Both the position numbers and the translations under genes were made by a program. 64,000 nt of DNA from Myxococcales bacterium 68-20 (GTDB lineage: Bacteria; Myxococcota_A; Polyangia; Polyangiales; Polyangiaceae): NCBI GenBank assembly GCA_001899635.1, contig MKVQ01000014.1, forward strand, positions 190,266 to 254,265, given 5' to 3'. The notes under the pieces are model-generated. The model had not been told where the DNA came from, ran no database searches, and saw nothing but the letters and a program-made list of their open reading frames with translations. Position 1 is the first letter of the stretch, and each line of letters begins with the position of its first letter. Positions 17,902 through 26,491 of this stretch are shown in pieces.

Positions 17902-19261
17902 CGCCTCGGCCTTGATCTGTACCATCGCGCCCGCGCGCGCGAACGGTCGTTTCCCCGAAGCGCAGCTGATCGAGTCCGTGCCTGGCGATCCCAGCACGGT
18001 CTTCCTGCGTGCGACCTTCGGAGTGCTCGTGTCCCGTGACGCCGGCAAGACCTGGCGCTGGATCTGCGAGCGCGCGCTCGGCTACGACGGCCAGTGGGAT
18101 CCACCCGTCACGGCGACGCGCGACGGCCGCCTCTGGGTCGGCCTCGAGGATGGGCTCGTGTCGACGCGCGACGGCTGTGAGCTCGAGCCCGCGTCCGAGC
18201 TGGACGGCCAGACGGTGAAGGATCTCACGACCGATCCGCGCGGCGAAACGATCTGGGCGATCACGGGTGCGCCTGGAAAGACGAGCTACGTGTGGCGGCG
18301 ATCTCCCGGCAAGCGGTTCGAGCGGCTCGCCGGGATGGACGACACGAACCTCATGACGATCGAGGTCGCGCCCTCGAACCCCTCGCGCGTCTACCTGAGC
18401 GGGCAGCCCTATTCGACGATCCGCGGCCAGACCTTCCGCTCGAACGACGGCGGGGCAACATTCACGACCGAGAAGAACGACCTCGAGGCGGAGGGGCCCT
18501 TCTTCATCGGAGCGGTCGACCCTCGCGATCCCAACCGCCTTCTGATCCGACACCTCCACGGCAAGGGCAGCGACCTCCTCCTCACGCGCGACGGCGGCAA
18601 GACGTTCAAGAACGTGCTCACGATGACGAGCGCGATGTTCGGCTTCGCGAAGAGCAGAGACGGCTCGACCTACTGGGCGGGCTCGGGTCTCGCCGATCAC
18701 GGCCTCTTTCGATCCACCGACCGCGGCGAGCATTTCGAGAGCGTGTCGAAGAACGGCGTCCTCTGTCTGCACTCCGCCGCTCCCGACGCGCTCTTCGTCT
18801 GCGAGAACGCGCTCTCCGTCGGCGCTCCGGCGATCGCCGTGTCCCGTGATCGAGGCGCGACGATCACTCCTCTCGCGCGATTCGCGGACATCGAAGGCCC
18901 CGTCGCATGCGCGACGCCGGACGCGCGCGCGAGCCTCTGCTCGGGCTCGTGGCCCGAGATGAAGTCGCTGCTCGCGCCAGTCGCGCCGGTGCTCGACGCC
19001 GGCTTGGCCGGAGCGGGCGACGATGACGGAGCGCAGCGCTCCCATCGCCAGCGCCACCGCGACGGCGGCGCTGGCGATGGCGGGGCCGGAGGCGCCGAGC
19101 CGTCGCCGGCACGCCGCTCCACCTGCGGCTGCGAGGTCGTCGGTCAGCCCGTCGCCGGCCCGGATCTTCGATGGCTCATCGCGGGGGGACTCGCCCTCAT
19201 CCTGCGGTTTCGATCCTCCATCCTGCATGGATCCAGGCTCACCCAACGTCGCGAGCGTTGA
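17816..19261 (+). CDS. Secreted Asp-box (BNR) beta-propeller protein with MYXO-CTERM-like tail
   Basis: About 481 residues from ATG 17816. The signal peptide has a long basic n-region and a core CVGLLIASALICTIAPARA. At least five Asp-box repeats are visible: VSRDAGKTW, RSNDGGATF, LTRDGGKTF, RSTDRGEHF, VSRDRGATI, as in sialidase-like / Ycf48-like propellers. The C-terminus has an Asp/Gly/Ala-rich linker, then STCGCEVVG, then a hydrophobic stretch WLIAGGLALILRF and arginines, which resembles the MYXO-CTERM sorting signal (Cys motif, helix, basic end), though the basic tail is longer than usual. GTG 17843 is another possible start. The start region overlaps the lipoprotein gene on the opposite strand by 86 bases. 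Confidence 0.82.
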   Translation: MTKTQYKRRVKPRSLHSVRRRRRCVGLLIASALICTIAPARANGRFPEAQLIESVPGDPSTVFLRATFGVLVSRDAGKTWRWICERALGYDGQWDPPVTATRDGRLWVGLEDGLVSTRDGCELEPASELDGQTVKDLTTDPRGETIWAITGAPGKTSYVWRRSPGKRFERLAGMDDTNLMTIEVAPSNPSRVYLSGQPYSTIRGQTFRSNDGGATFTTEKNDLEAEGPFFIGAVDPRDPNRLLIRHLHGKGSDLLLTRDGGKTFKNVLTMTSAMFGFAKSRDGSTYWAGSGLADHGLFRSTDRGEHFESVSKNGVLCLHSAAPDALFVCENALSVGAPAIAVSRDRGATITPLARFADIEGPVACATPDARASLCSGSWPEMKSLLAPVAPVLDAGLAGAGDDDGAQRSHRQRHRDGGAGDGGAGGAEPSPARRSTCGCEVVGQPVAGPDLRWLIAGGLALILRFRSSILHGSRLTQRRER

Positions 19262-19451
19262 GGACCAGATTTGCGCAATCGGCGGCTCGACCGCCGCCAC
19301 CGGGAGCGGATCCGGCGCTTGGCAGCGGTGAATGGCGTTCGAGACCGCGTCCTCGCGCGATGCGGACCTTCGGCCCGCATCGCATAAATCGCCCGCTACC
19401 GAACAGCGAACCGAAGGATCGGGTGGCTTCGCGTTTGCAGGCACAACCGCC

Positions 19452-20378
19452 ATGCGAAAGTCCCTGCTCGTCGCGCTCGCTTCGATCATCACCGTGACCA
19501 CGTTTGGTTGCGCTGACGTCAACGACGGGACGGGCCTCTCGTCGCGCCGGGCGCGCCGGAGCTCGCCGCCTGCGGTCGGCACCGCAGACGATCACGACGA
19601 GAGCGACACGGAGGGTGCGAACGACGTCGACGTCGGCAACCCGAACGCGGACACGAAGCCGAATGAGCCGACCACGCCGGGGACGAGCGCTCCCCAGTTC
19701 GCGCTCACGCTCGCGCAGACCACGCCGACCGTCGACCTGGGTGAGTCGGTCGATCTCGACGTCTCCGTCCAGCCGTCGAACGGCTTCTCGGGCATGGTCG
19801 ACCTCAGCGTGACCGGTCTCCCGGACGGCGTCACTGCCAGCACCGTCCAGGCGGCGATCCCGCCGTCGTCCAGCACGCCGGCGACGGTCAAGATCAAGCT
19901 CACCGCCGCCGTAGACGCGATCGCCACCGCCCCGAACACCAGCTCGGCGCTCGTCATCACCGGCCGCTCGGGCAGCGTCAGCGCGACGGCGAACGCGAAC
20001 TTCAAGGTCGCGCCGAAGCTGAAGCTCACCATCCCGGTCAACGTCGACGCGCTCCGCGCGGCGGCCGTCAACTACCGCGACGAGTGGGGGACGGCGTTCG
20101 GTGCGAACCAGAAGGCGCTCCGCACGCAGCAGGGCAACGGTATCGTCGTCACCGTCTTCAATGCCGACTCGAAGCAGCACATCATCCACGGCGCGTCGGG
20201 CTTCGCCCACGGCAGCACGACCGCCGGCGCCGAGATCAAGCCGAACTCGTTCGAGATGACCAACGGCCAGGTGCGCACGCGCACGCTGAACGTCGGCGCG
20301 AACGCGAACGGTTATCCGCACGACGGCGCGCAGGGGGTCGGCGCGTCGTTCCGGATCAAGGTCGAAGCGGCGCCCTGA
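19452..20378 (+). CDS. Lipoprotein with Ig-like and cupredoxin-like regions
   Basis: 308 residues from ATG 19452, giving signal peptide MRKSLLVALASIITVTTFGC with lipobox Cys20. Residues 25-90 are an acidic linker. Residues 95-200 look like an immunoglobulin-like beta-sandwich of secreted myxobacterial proteins (FALTLAQTTPTVDLGESVDLDVSV, SGMVDLSVTGLPDGV). The C-terminal 100 residues have a cupredoxin flavour: IVVTVFNADSKQHIIHG, then NANGYPHDGAQGVGASFRIKV, where blue copper proteins carry a Cys-x-x-His loop. The Cys is absent here, so copper binding as a type 1 site is doubtful. An upstream open frame from 19332 is not needed. Confidence 0.75.
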   Translation: MRKSLLVALASIITVTTFGCADVNDGTGLSSRRARRSSPPAVGTADDHDESDTEGANDVDVGNPNADTKPNEPTTPGTSAPQFALTLAQTTPTVDLGESVDLDVSVQPSNGFSGMVDLSVTGLPDGVTASTVQAAIPPSSSTPATVKIKLTAAVDAIATAPNTSSALVITGRSGSVSATANANFKVAPKLKLTIPVNVDALRAAAVNYRDEWGTAFGANQKALRTQQGNGIVVTVFNADSKQHIIHGASGFAHGSTTAGAEIKPNSFEMTNGQVRTRTLNVGANANGYPHDGAQGVGASFRIKVEAAP

Positions 20379-20476
20379 TCGGCGTCTCCACCGCCTCGTC
20401 CGAACGGTCGCGGCTCACGAGAGCGCGCGAGTACGGCCACGCGTCATGATCGAGCAGCGCTTGCGAGGGACGGCGT

Positions 20477-20962
20477 TCAGTCCGTCTCGTAGCGGATGCT
20501 CAGGATCGTCAGCTCCACCTCGCCCGCGGGCTTCCTGAACGTGAACGAGTCGCCCTCGCGTCGCTTCAACAGCGTACGCGCGAGCGGCGACTTGTAGCTG
20601 ATGCGGCCGCGCACGGTGTCGATCTCGTCCTGACCCACGATCGTGTAGGTCGAGAGCTTCCCGTCCTCGTCTTCGATCTCGACGGTGGCGCCGAAGAAGA
20701 CACGCTCGATGTCGGGGCGATCGGTCGGCTCGACGACGCGCGCGCTCTCGAGGCGCTTCGTGAGGAAGTGGATCCGGCGATCGATCTCGCGGAGCTTCTT
20801 CTTGCCGTAAATGTACTCGGCGTTCTCGCTTCGATCGCCCTGTGCGGCCGCGTCGGCCACGTCCTGCACGACCTTCGGGCGCTGCTTCGTCCGGAGCTCG
20901 ACGAGCTCTTCCTGGAGGCGGCGCGCACCCTGCCTCGTGATGTAGTTCGGCTCGCCGTTCAC
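20477..20962 (-). CDS. greB: Transcription elongation factor GreB
   Basis: 161 residues from GTG 20962, close to the usual 158. It binds RNA polymerase through the secondary channel and stimulates cleavage of backtracked RNA. Signatures: NYITRQGARRLQEEL at the N-terminus, GDRSENAEYIYGKKKLREID (tip of the coiled coil with its acidic residues), RIHFLTKRLESARVV, and in the C-terminal FKBP-like domain VGQDEIDTVRGRISYKSPLA. The YIYGKK form is GreB rather than GreA. The start overlaps the stop of the upstream 122-residue gene (GTGA at 20959-20962), which fixes it. Confidence 0.93.
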   Translation of the reverse strand: MNGEPNYITRQGARRLQEELVELRTKQRPKVVQDVADAAAQGDRSENAEYIYGKKKLREIDRRIHFLTKRLESARVVEPTDRPDIERVFFGATVEIEDEDGKLSTYTIVGQDEIDTVRGRISYKSPLARTLLKRREGDSFTFRKPAGEVELTILSIRYETD

Positions 20963-21327
20963 GCTGCCCCGGGCATGCGAGCGGGGGACGACGGGCGCAG
21001 CCCACCAGCGAGGGACGACATGAGGACATCGAGCGCCCACGCTCGCGAGGTGCCGTTGTGAAGGCCGAGCACCGCGGCCGCGATCGCTCGCCGGGAGGCG
21101 TCGAGCGGAACGCTCACGACCGCCCAGCGCGCGTCTGGCTCCTTGCCCCACTGCCTGCCGGAGACGACCTTCACCTGCCGGGCTCCCTCACAGATCGCCA
21201 CTGTCGTGCGCGGAGGACGCACGAGCTCGAGCGCACGCTCGGCGAACGCGATCCGGTCGAAGCTCTCGGTCGAGCTCTCCGCCAGATCCTCCGCTTGCTC
21301 GATCCGCTCGATCTCGATGCGCGGCAT
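20959..21327 (-). CDS. Small protein of unknown function upstream of and coupled to greB
   Basis: About 122 residues from ATG 21327 (an upstream in-frame Met-like codon at 21345 is possible). I do not recognise a family. It is soluble, begins with charged helix (MPRIEIERIEQAEDLAESSTES), has a beta-type middle (TTVAICEGARQVKVVSGRQWG; RWAVVSVPLD) and ends in a Ser/Ala-rich helix. Its last codon overlaps the greB start by four bases, so it is very likely translated together with GreB. Codon use is like the neighbours, so it is probably a real gene. Confidence 0.65.
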   Translation of the reverse strand: MPRIEIERIEQAEDLAESSTESFDRIAFAERALELVRPPRTTVAICEGARQVKVVSGRQWGKEPDARWAVVSVPLDASRRAIAAAVLGLHNGTSRAWALDVLMSSLAGGLRPSSPARMPGAA

Positions 21328-21372
21328 GGCGGACGACTCTAGCACCGTCTCGTCGCTTGCTCGACGGGCCGA

Positions 21373-24132
21373 TCAGCGACCGCGGGCCCGGGCCGAGAGC
21401 TCGAGGAAATAGCTGACGAGATCGCGCTCTTTGTGGCCCATCGCGATGAGCCGCGCGATCCGCCCGAACGGCCAGACCCGCGTGTCGGGAGGGACGATCA
21501 TGACCCAGTAGCCGAGCTCGTTCGGCGAGATGTCGAGCCACTCGGCGTCGAGCCGGCGCGAGAGGATCTCGCTGAGGAGCGCGCCGTGGCGCCGGAGCTC
21601 GTAGGCCTCGTCGTTCGTCCTGACGACGTGATCGGGGAACGACTCGAGGAGCACCGACTGCATCGCCTCGATCCCGCTCACGTCTGCGCGGAGCTCGATC
21701 CCGCGCTTGAGCCGGTAGTCGAGCCCGAGCTCGCGTGCGAGGAGGGTGAACTGCACGCGTGCCTCGAGCACCGACGTGGGCAACACGTCGAGCGAGCGCT
21801 GCTCGCCGCCGAGGCCCGGCGGCAGCGGGAGGTGCTCGGCGAGCTCGTCGACGCCGCCTCCGAGCCGTGGAAGGAGCGGTGCCTTCGGGAGCAGCGGCGC
21901 CGGGCTCTCGTGCCGGTAGGGCGGGAGCGATGCGCCGTGCATGTACGATCGCGCAGGGGGCGTCGACCCGGTCGTCGACGGTGCACGCGGCGTGGCTGCG
22001 CCGAAGTCGAGATCCGCGGGGAGCGGCGCCTCGCTCGGCAGCTTCGGCGGCGCATCGAGCGGCGGGACCTCCACGGCAGGGATGCGCCCGGAGGGCGGTC
22101 GCAGCGGTGTCGGGCGGTCGTGCTTCGATCGATCGACCGACGCCTCCGGCGCGATCGGCGCGCGCCGCGCGGGGGCAGGGCCGGAGCGAGGCTCCGGGAT
22201 CGGTATGGACACGCGCCGGCCCTCGGGCGCCGAGCTCGTCCGCGGAACGATCGGCGAGTCGGGCTCGGCGCGCGGATCGAACGAGGCCGGCGGCCGGGTC
22301 TCCATCATCACGCCGCTCAAGCGCGGACGCCGCGACGAACGCGCTCCCTCTCCAGGGGGCGCCGAGCTCGGCGCCTTCGGGAGCACGTCCGGACCAGGCA
22401 GATCGAGCGTGAACGACGCGGCCGGATCGGCGGCAGGCAGCTCGAGCTCGAGGGGAGGGGGCGGCGCGTGTGGGAGCACCTCGGCCGCGCCGGGCCGCTG
22501 CGAGCGACCGAGCGGCGGGACCGACGGCGCTCGGTCGAAGGGCAGCGGCTCGTTCGCGGGCGGCAGCGGCGCCGGCGATGGGAGCTTCCTACTCGGCGGC
22601 TCGAGCGGCGGGACCGACAGGGGCGCTGCGCGTGACGAGCGGGCGGCTACCGGCGGAGGTGCGCCGCGCGAGGGGCGCGACGGAGGGGGTGGCGGCACCG
22701 GGCTCGAGGCACTCTGGCGCGGAGGCGGAGGAGGGCTTGGGAGAACCGGTGCGAGGTCCTCGGGCTCGAGGCTCCGAGGCAGCGGATCGAGCGCCGGCAC
22801 GGGCGCAGGAGTGGGCTCACGGGCCTCGCGCAGCGATGCCGGCGTGGCGCCGGTGTGCTCGGACGAGTCGATGACGGGCGGCATGACGGCGGCGATGTCC
22901 GCTGCGAGCGCTGCCGGCGGTCGACTCGGCTGGGGGCTCGCCTGGAGGCTGTCGACCAGCGTCTGCTTCTTGGCAGGGGCGGCGCCGACCGCGCGCGCGA
23001 GCAGGCGCTGCGCGCGCAGGAGCAGCCCTTCATCGACTCCCGGCGAGTCGACGAGGTCACGCGCGTAGGGCATCGCGCGACGAGGATCGCCTGCGTCGAG
23101 CCATGACTCCGCTGCGAGCAGCGCGAGCTCACGGAACGACGTCATCGAGAGCGCGAGCGCCGAGATGCGCTCGGCGATCAGCTTCGGGGGCTCCTGGCGC
23201 AGCGTGAGCGAGATCCGTGCGCGGAGGTACGTCGTCCCCGGCGTACGGCCGTGGTGACGCTCGGCCTCGTCGATCGCGGCGTCGACCCCATCGAGATCGC
23301 CGCTCTCGATGCGCGTCTCGATCGCCCAGAGGTCGGGCGACGCGAGGGGACCCTTCTCGGGCATGTCGCGGATCGAGACGGTTCCTTCGAGCGACTTGTA
23401 GAGCGCGCGCGCGTCCTCGTCGGGCGCGGCGTCGGCGCGGCTCCGGAGGAACGCGATCACGTCGGCGCGGGGGAGCGCCTCCTGGATGTCGGGAGTGGGT
23501 GCCTTGTGTGCCAGCCCGCCGAGCGCGTTGAAGAGGCGCTTCGGATCGGTGAACGAAGGCCGCTTGTATGTCCGCGCGCCCGGCATGCTGCCCTTCGTGC
23601 AGGCGTCGGTCGAGAGGAGCACCGTCGTATCGTCCGGCTCGTTCTCGAGGATCGTCGCGAGGTAGAGCGCGTGGAGCGTCGCGCTCGCGTGATCCATGTC
23701 GATGTCGCGCGCGAGCGCGGCCAGATCGAGGAAGACGCCGCGGTAGCAACGAGCGCTCCCGTCGTATCCGTCCGACTGGAACATCTCGGCGGGGCCGAGG
23801 TAGCGCGCAACGCGGCGAACGGCGACGCCGCGCGCATACGCGTCCGTCAGGACGGGCTGCATCGCGTCGGCCAGCTCGAGCGCGACCGCTGGCGTGAGCC
23901 CGAGGTTGGCGAGCCGCGCTCGAGCGAGGCCCGCGGTCGTCTGGTAGCCGTGCTCGCGGACTCGACCAGGTTCGCTCGCGCGAAGCTCGATCTCGCCGAT
24001 CTCGAACATCGCGTACTCCGCCTCGGGCGGAGCCGTCCCGCGCAAGACGACGCGGTCGCCGACGAGGAGCAGGCACGTCGCCGTTGCCCCGGACGGTCTG
24101 GATGCGCCGTCGCTCAAGCTCTCACCCCCCAC
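21373..24132 (-). CDS. Large Pro-rich protein of unknown function with conserved ends
   Basis: About 919 residues. Three parts are visible. Residues 1-400 are folded and helical with TPR-like stretches (PDLWAIETRIESGDLDGVDAAIDEAE; LALLAAESWLDAGDPRRAMPYA). Residues 400-770 are disordered, dominated by Pro, Ser and Ala (LPSPPPPPRQ and similar). Residues 780-919 are a second folded domain (VQFTLLARELGLDYRLKRGI; WLDISPNELGYWVMIVPPD). No signal peptide or membrane helix is seen, so it is probably cytoplasmic. I do not recognise the family. Start GTG 24132 is uncertain; TTG 24117 is also in frame with a G-rich stretch upstream. Several long open frames on the other strand are its shadow. Confidence 0.75.
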   Translation of the reverse strand: MGGESLSDGASRPSGATATCLLLVGDRVVLRGTAPPEAEYAMFEIGEIELRASEPGRVREHGYQTTAGLARARLANLGLTPAVALELADAMQPVLTDAYARGVAVRRVARYLGPAEMFQSDGYDGSARCYRGVFLDLAALARDIDMDHASATLHALYLATILENEPDDTTVLLSTDACTKGSMPGARTYKRPSFTDPKRLFNALGGLAHKAPTPDIQEALPRADVIAFLRSRADAAPDEDARALYKSLEGTVSIRDMPEKGPLASPDLWAIETRIESGDLDGVDAAIDEAERHHGRTPGTTYLRARISLTLRQEPPKLIAERISALALSMTSFRELALLAAESWLDAGDPRRAMPYARDLVDSPGVDEGLLLRAQRLLARAVGAAPAKKQTLVDSLQASPQPSRPPAALAADIAAVMPPVIDSSEHTGATPASLREAREPTPAPVPALDPLPRSLEPEDLAPVLPSPPPPPRQSASSPVPPPPPSRPSRGAPPPVAARSSRAAPLSVPPLEPPSRKLPSPAPLPPANEPLPFDRAPSVPPLGRSQRPGAAEVLPHAPPPPLELELPAADPAASFTLDLPGPDVLPKAPSSAPPGEGARSSRRPRLSGVMMETRPPASFDPRAEPDSPIVPRTSSAPEGRRVSIPIPEPRSGPAPARRAPIAPEASVDRSKHDRPTPLRPPSGRIPAVEVPPLDAPPKLPSEAPLPADLDFGAATPRAPSTTGSTPPARSYMHGASLPPYRHESPAPLLPKAPLLPRLGGGVDELAEHLPLPPGLGGEQRSLDVLPTSVLEARVQFTLLARELGLDYRLKRGIELRADVSGIEAMQSVLLESFPDHVVRTNDEAYELRRHGALLSEILSRRLDAEWLDISPNELGYWVMIVPPDTRVWPFGRIARLIAMGHKERDLVSYFLELSARARGR

Positions 24133-24436
24133 CTTTCATCGAGCCCAACGACTCCGTCGAGCCCCTCGCCTCGATGGTCCGCGCGAACGCCTCGACCTCA
24201 CGCTCTCGCCGTAACGGCATCGAGGCTCTTGCGCGTCGGCAGGATCGCATGTTTCCGGGGAGTGCGAAGGAGGGACTTCGAGGACGTGCGGGGCAGACGC
24301 GACGTAGTTCGAAACTACCCGCATCCCCAGGTTTTACAGCGGATTTCGCGCGAATTGCCACTATTGCCAGCGGTCTTTTTCCTTTGCTCAGCCGCAGCGG
24401 CCCGCTCTAATCTGGCGGCCTTCTGTGGGAGCCCTC
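24133..24436. other. Intergenic region between divergent genes, no gene seen
   Basis: About 300 bases between the 5' ends of the Pro-rich protein and the globin-like lipoprotein. It includes a patch less GC-rich than the surroundings at about 24310-24400 (with TTTTACAGC and TTGCCACTATTGCCA, the latter a direct TTGCCA repeat), where promoters for both directions would be expected. I could not find a convincing -35/-10 pair. Confidence 0.5.
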
Positions 24437-24982
24437 ATGAACGCCCGAACTGCCTACGCTGCTCTGCTCATCGCCGCTGGAATCGTCTCTGCCGCTTGTG
24501 CTGCCAAGAAGCCGCCGCCGAAGGAGCCGGAACACACCGAGATCGTCGCCGACGCCGGTGCGGAGGAGCCCGAGCCCGAGCCGCCGGCGCCCAAGTCGCT
24601 GTTCGAGCGCCTCGGCAAGCAGGAGGGCATTGCGCAGTTCGTCGACACGTTCGTGAAGAACCTCCAGGCGGACACGAAGTTCAACAAGCGCCTCGCGACC
24701 GTCAAAGGCGCGAAGCTCGAGAAGCTCAAGAAGGACCTCGTCGACCAGATCTGCGTCGAGTCCGGCGGCCCCGAGGAGGGCGCGGAGTGCAAGTACGAGG
24801 GGCGCTTCATGAGGGAAGCGCTCGGCGCCAAGAACAAGCTGAAGGAAGAGGAGTGGACGGCGATGCTGCTCGACCTTCGCACCGCGCTCGAGGAGCACAA
24901 GATCGGCGACAACGAGCAGCAGGACCTCGCGTCGGCGCTCGGTAAGTTCCGCGACGACGCCGTGGCGGCGAAGAAGCAGTAA
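24437..24982 (+). CDS. Truncated-haemoglobin-like lipoprotein lacking the proximal His
   Basis: 181 residues from ATG 24437, with GGGAG five bases upstream; GTG 24425 is also in frame. The lipobox gives Cys21 (GIVSAAC) and an acidic Pro-rich linker follows. Residues 54-175 match group 1 truncated globins: SLFERLGKQEGIAQFVDTF, then VDQICVESGGP, KYEGRFMREA, EEEWTAMLLDLRTALEEH. In true globins the motif reads Y-x-G-x-x-M-x-x-A-H, the His being the haem ligand; here it is Leu129. So haem binding is doubtful and the protein may use the fold for something else. Cys106 and Cys118 could form a disulfide, fitting an exported protein. Confidence 0.78.
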   Translation: MNARTAYAALLIAAGIVSAACAAKKPPPKEPEHTEIVADAGAEEPEPEPPAPKSLFERLGKQEGIAQFVDTFVKNLQADTKFNKRLATVKGAKLEKLKKDLVDQICVESGGPEEGAECKYEGRFMREALGAKNKLKEEEWTAMLLDLRTALEEHKIGDNEQQDLASALGKFRDDAVAAKKQ

Positions 24983-25050
24983 GCTGCCATTCGTGTCCCG
25001 AGTCCGAGCGGTGTCTCGGGCTCGGGCGCGGAGAGCCCCGGGAGGACAAC

Positions 25051-25704
25051 GTGAAAGACGCGGCCGACGCCATCCTTCGTCCCGAACAGGCCGCGTACCT
25101 CGACGGCATCGAGCCCACGCGCGATCCGCTCCTTGTCGAGATGGAGGCGTACGCGAAGGCCAACCGCCAGCCGATCAGCGATCCCGAGGTCGCGTCGTTC
25201 CTCGCGGTGACGGCGCGCCTCTCGGGGGCGCGTAAGATCGTCGAGGTCGGGACGAACATCGGCTACGGCGCGATCGTCCTCGCCCGGGCCGCGGGCCCCG
25301 ACGCTCGCGTCATCACGATCGAGCATGACGCCGCGACGGCCGCCGTGGCGCGCAGCTTCATCGAGCGCGCCGGTCTGTCCTCGCAGGTCGAGGTCCGCGA
25401 GGCCGACGCGCTCGCAGCGCTCGCGCTGCTGACCGACGAGATCGACCTCGTCTACATCGACTGTGTGAAGGAGCACTACCCGGCGTACCTCGACCTGGTG
25501 CTCCCGAAGCTCTCCGCCCGCGGCGTGATCATCGCGGACAACGTCCTCTGGAAGGGCCTCGTGGCCGCCGCGGACGTCCCGCCCCACGAGCTTGGCCGCG
25601 TGCAGGCGCTCCGCACGTTCAACCACGCGATCGTCTCGGATTCGCGTCTGCGCGGCGTCGTCCTCCCGCTCGGCGACGGCGTGGCCTACGCCGCCCGGGT
25701 CTGA
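25051..25704 (+). CDS. Class I SAM-dependent O-methyltransferase (Methyltransf_3 / COMT-like)
   Basis: 217 residues from GTG 25051, with a strong GGGAGG ribosome site five bases upstream. Motifs of the catechol/caffeoyl-CoA type: IVEVGTNIGYGAIVLARA (SAM-binding loop, near residue 65), VITIEHDAATAAVA, EVREADALAAL, IDLVYIDCVKEHYPAYL (metal-binding Asp region) and GVIIADNVLWKG (second metal site, Asp-Asn). Length fits. Substrate unknown; family members methylate catechols or similar small molecules with magnesium. It may be transcribed with the following TetR gene (76-base gap). Confidence 0.88.
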   Translation: MKDAADAILRPEQAAYLDGIEPTRDPLLVEMEAYAKANRQPISDPEVASFLAVTARLSGARKIVEVGTNIGYGAIVLARAAGPDARVITIEHDAATAAVARSFIERAGLSSQVEVREADALAALALLTDEIDLVYIDCVKEHYPAYLDLVLPKLSARGVIIADNVLWKGLVAAADVPPHELGRVQALRTFNHAIVSDSRLRGVVLPLGDGVAYAARV

Positions 25705-25780
25705 GAGCGAGCCGCCCGAACCCCCGCGTCGCGCGAGCTTTCCGCTTCGAGAATCCGGGAGCGACGGCTACCGTCGGCCT

Positions 25781-26488
25781 GTGAGTCAGGACACGCGCGG
25801 GCGGATCGTCGACGCGGCCATCCAGCTCTTCAACGAGCGTGGCGTCGCTGCCGTGACGACGAATCACGTCGCCGGGCATCTGAAGATCAGCCCCGGGAAC
25901 CTCTACTATCACTTCCGGAACAAGGAAGAGATCGTCCGTGAGGCGTTCGATCGGATGAACGCCGAGGCCGACGAGGTCTGGAGGCTCGAGTCGACCGAAA
26001 CGTCGGCCGACACGGCGAAGCCTCCCGCGGTGGACCCGATGGCGCTCCAGCGGATGCTCGTCGGCAATCTGAAGCTCTACGCGCGCTACCTCTTCTTCGC
26101 GCGCGAGCTGCCGTCACTCCTGCGAAGCGATCCGGTCCTTCACCAGCGTTACGCCGCCGTCTCCGCGAAGCGCGTCGACCAGCTCGAGTCGGTGATGCGT
26201 CCGCTCGTCTCTGCCGGCCTCATTCACAGCGTCGGTGACAACGAGGACCTTCGCACTCTCGTCGAGAGCGCGTGGATGGTCGGCCTCTTCTGCATCCCCT
26301 ACGCCGAGACGCTCGACCCGACGCCCGCCGCGACCAGCGCGAAGGCACGTGCCAAGCGCACCCACGCTGCGATCGAGCGCGGGGCGCTCCTCGTCCTTCA
26401 CATGTTCAAGCCGTACATGGACGCGCTCGCGTACACGGCCCTCGTCGTGATCGTGCGCACCGAGCTCGAGAAGCTGACGCTGGCTTGA
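25781..26488 (+). CDS. TetR-family transcriptional regulator
   Basis: About 235 residues from GTG 25781. The N-terminal helix-turn-helix is clear: RGRIVDAAIQLFNERGVAAVTTNHVAGHLKISPGNLYYHFRNKEEIV, with the LYYHFRNKE signature. The C-terminal ligand domain is longer than average and unclassified (FCIPYAETLDPTP; HMFKPYMDALAYTALVVI). It stops three bases before the topA stop on the other strand. The neighbour just upstream is an O-methyltransferase, a possible target gene, but no operator could be identified. Confidence 0.88.
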   Translation: MSQDTRGRIVDAAIQLFNERGVAAVTTNHVAGHLKISPGNLYYHFRNKEEIVREAFDRMNAEADEVWRLESTETSADTAKPPAVDPMALQRMLVGNLKLYARYLFFARELPSLLRSDPVLHQRYAAVSAKRVDQLESVMRPLVSAGLIHSVGDNEDLRTLVESAWMVGLFCIPYAETLDPTPAATSAKARAKRTHAAIERGALLVLHMFKPYMDALAYTALVVIVRTELEKLTLA

Positions 26489-26491
26489 GCG

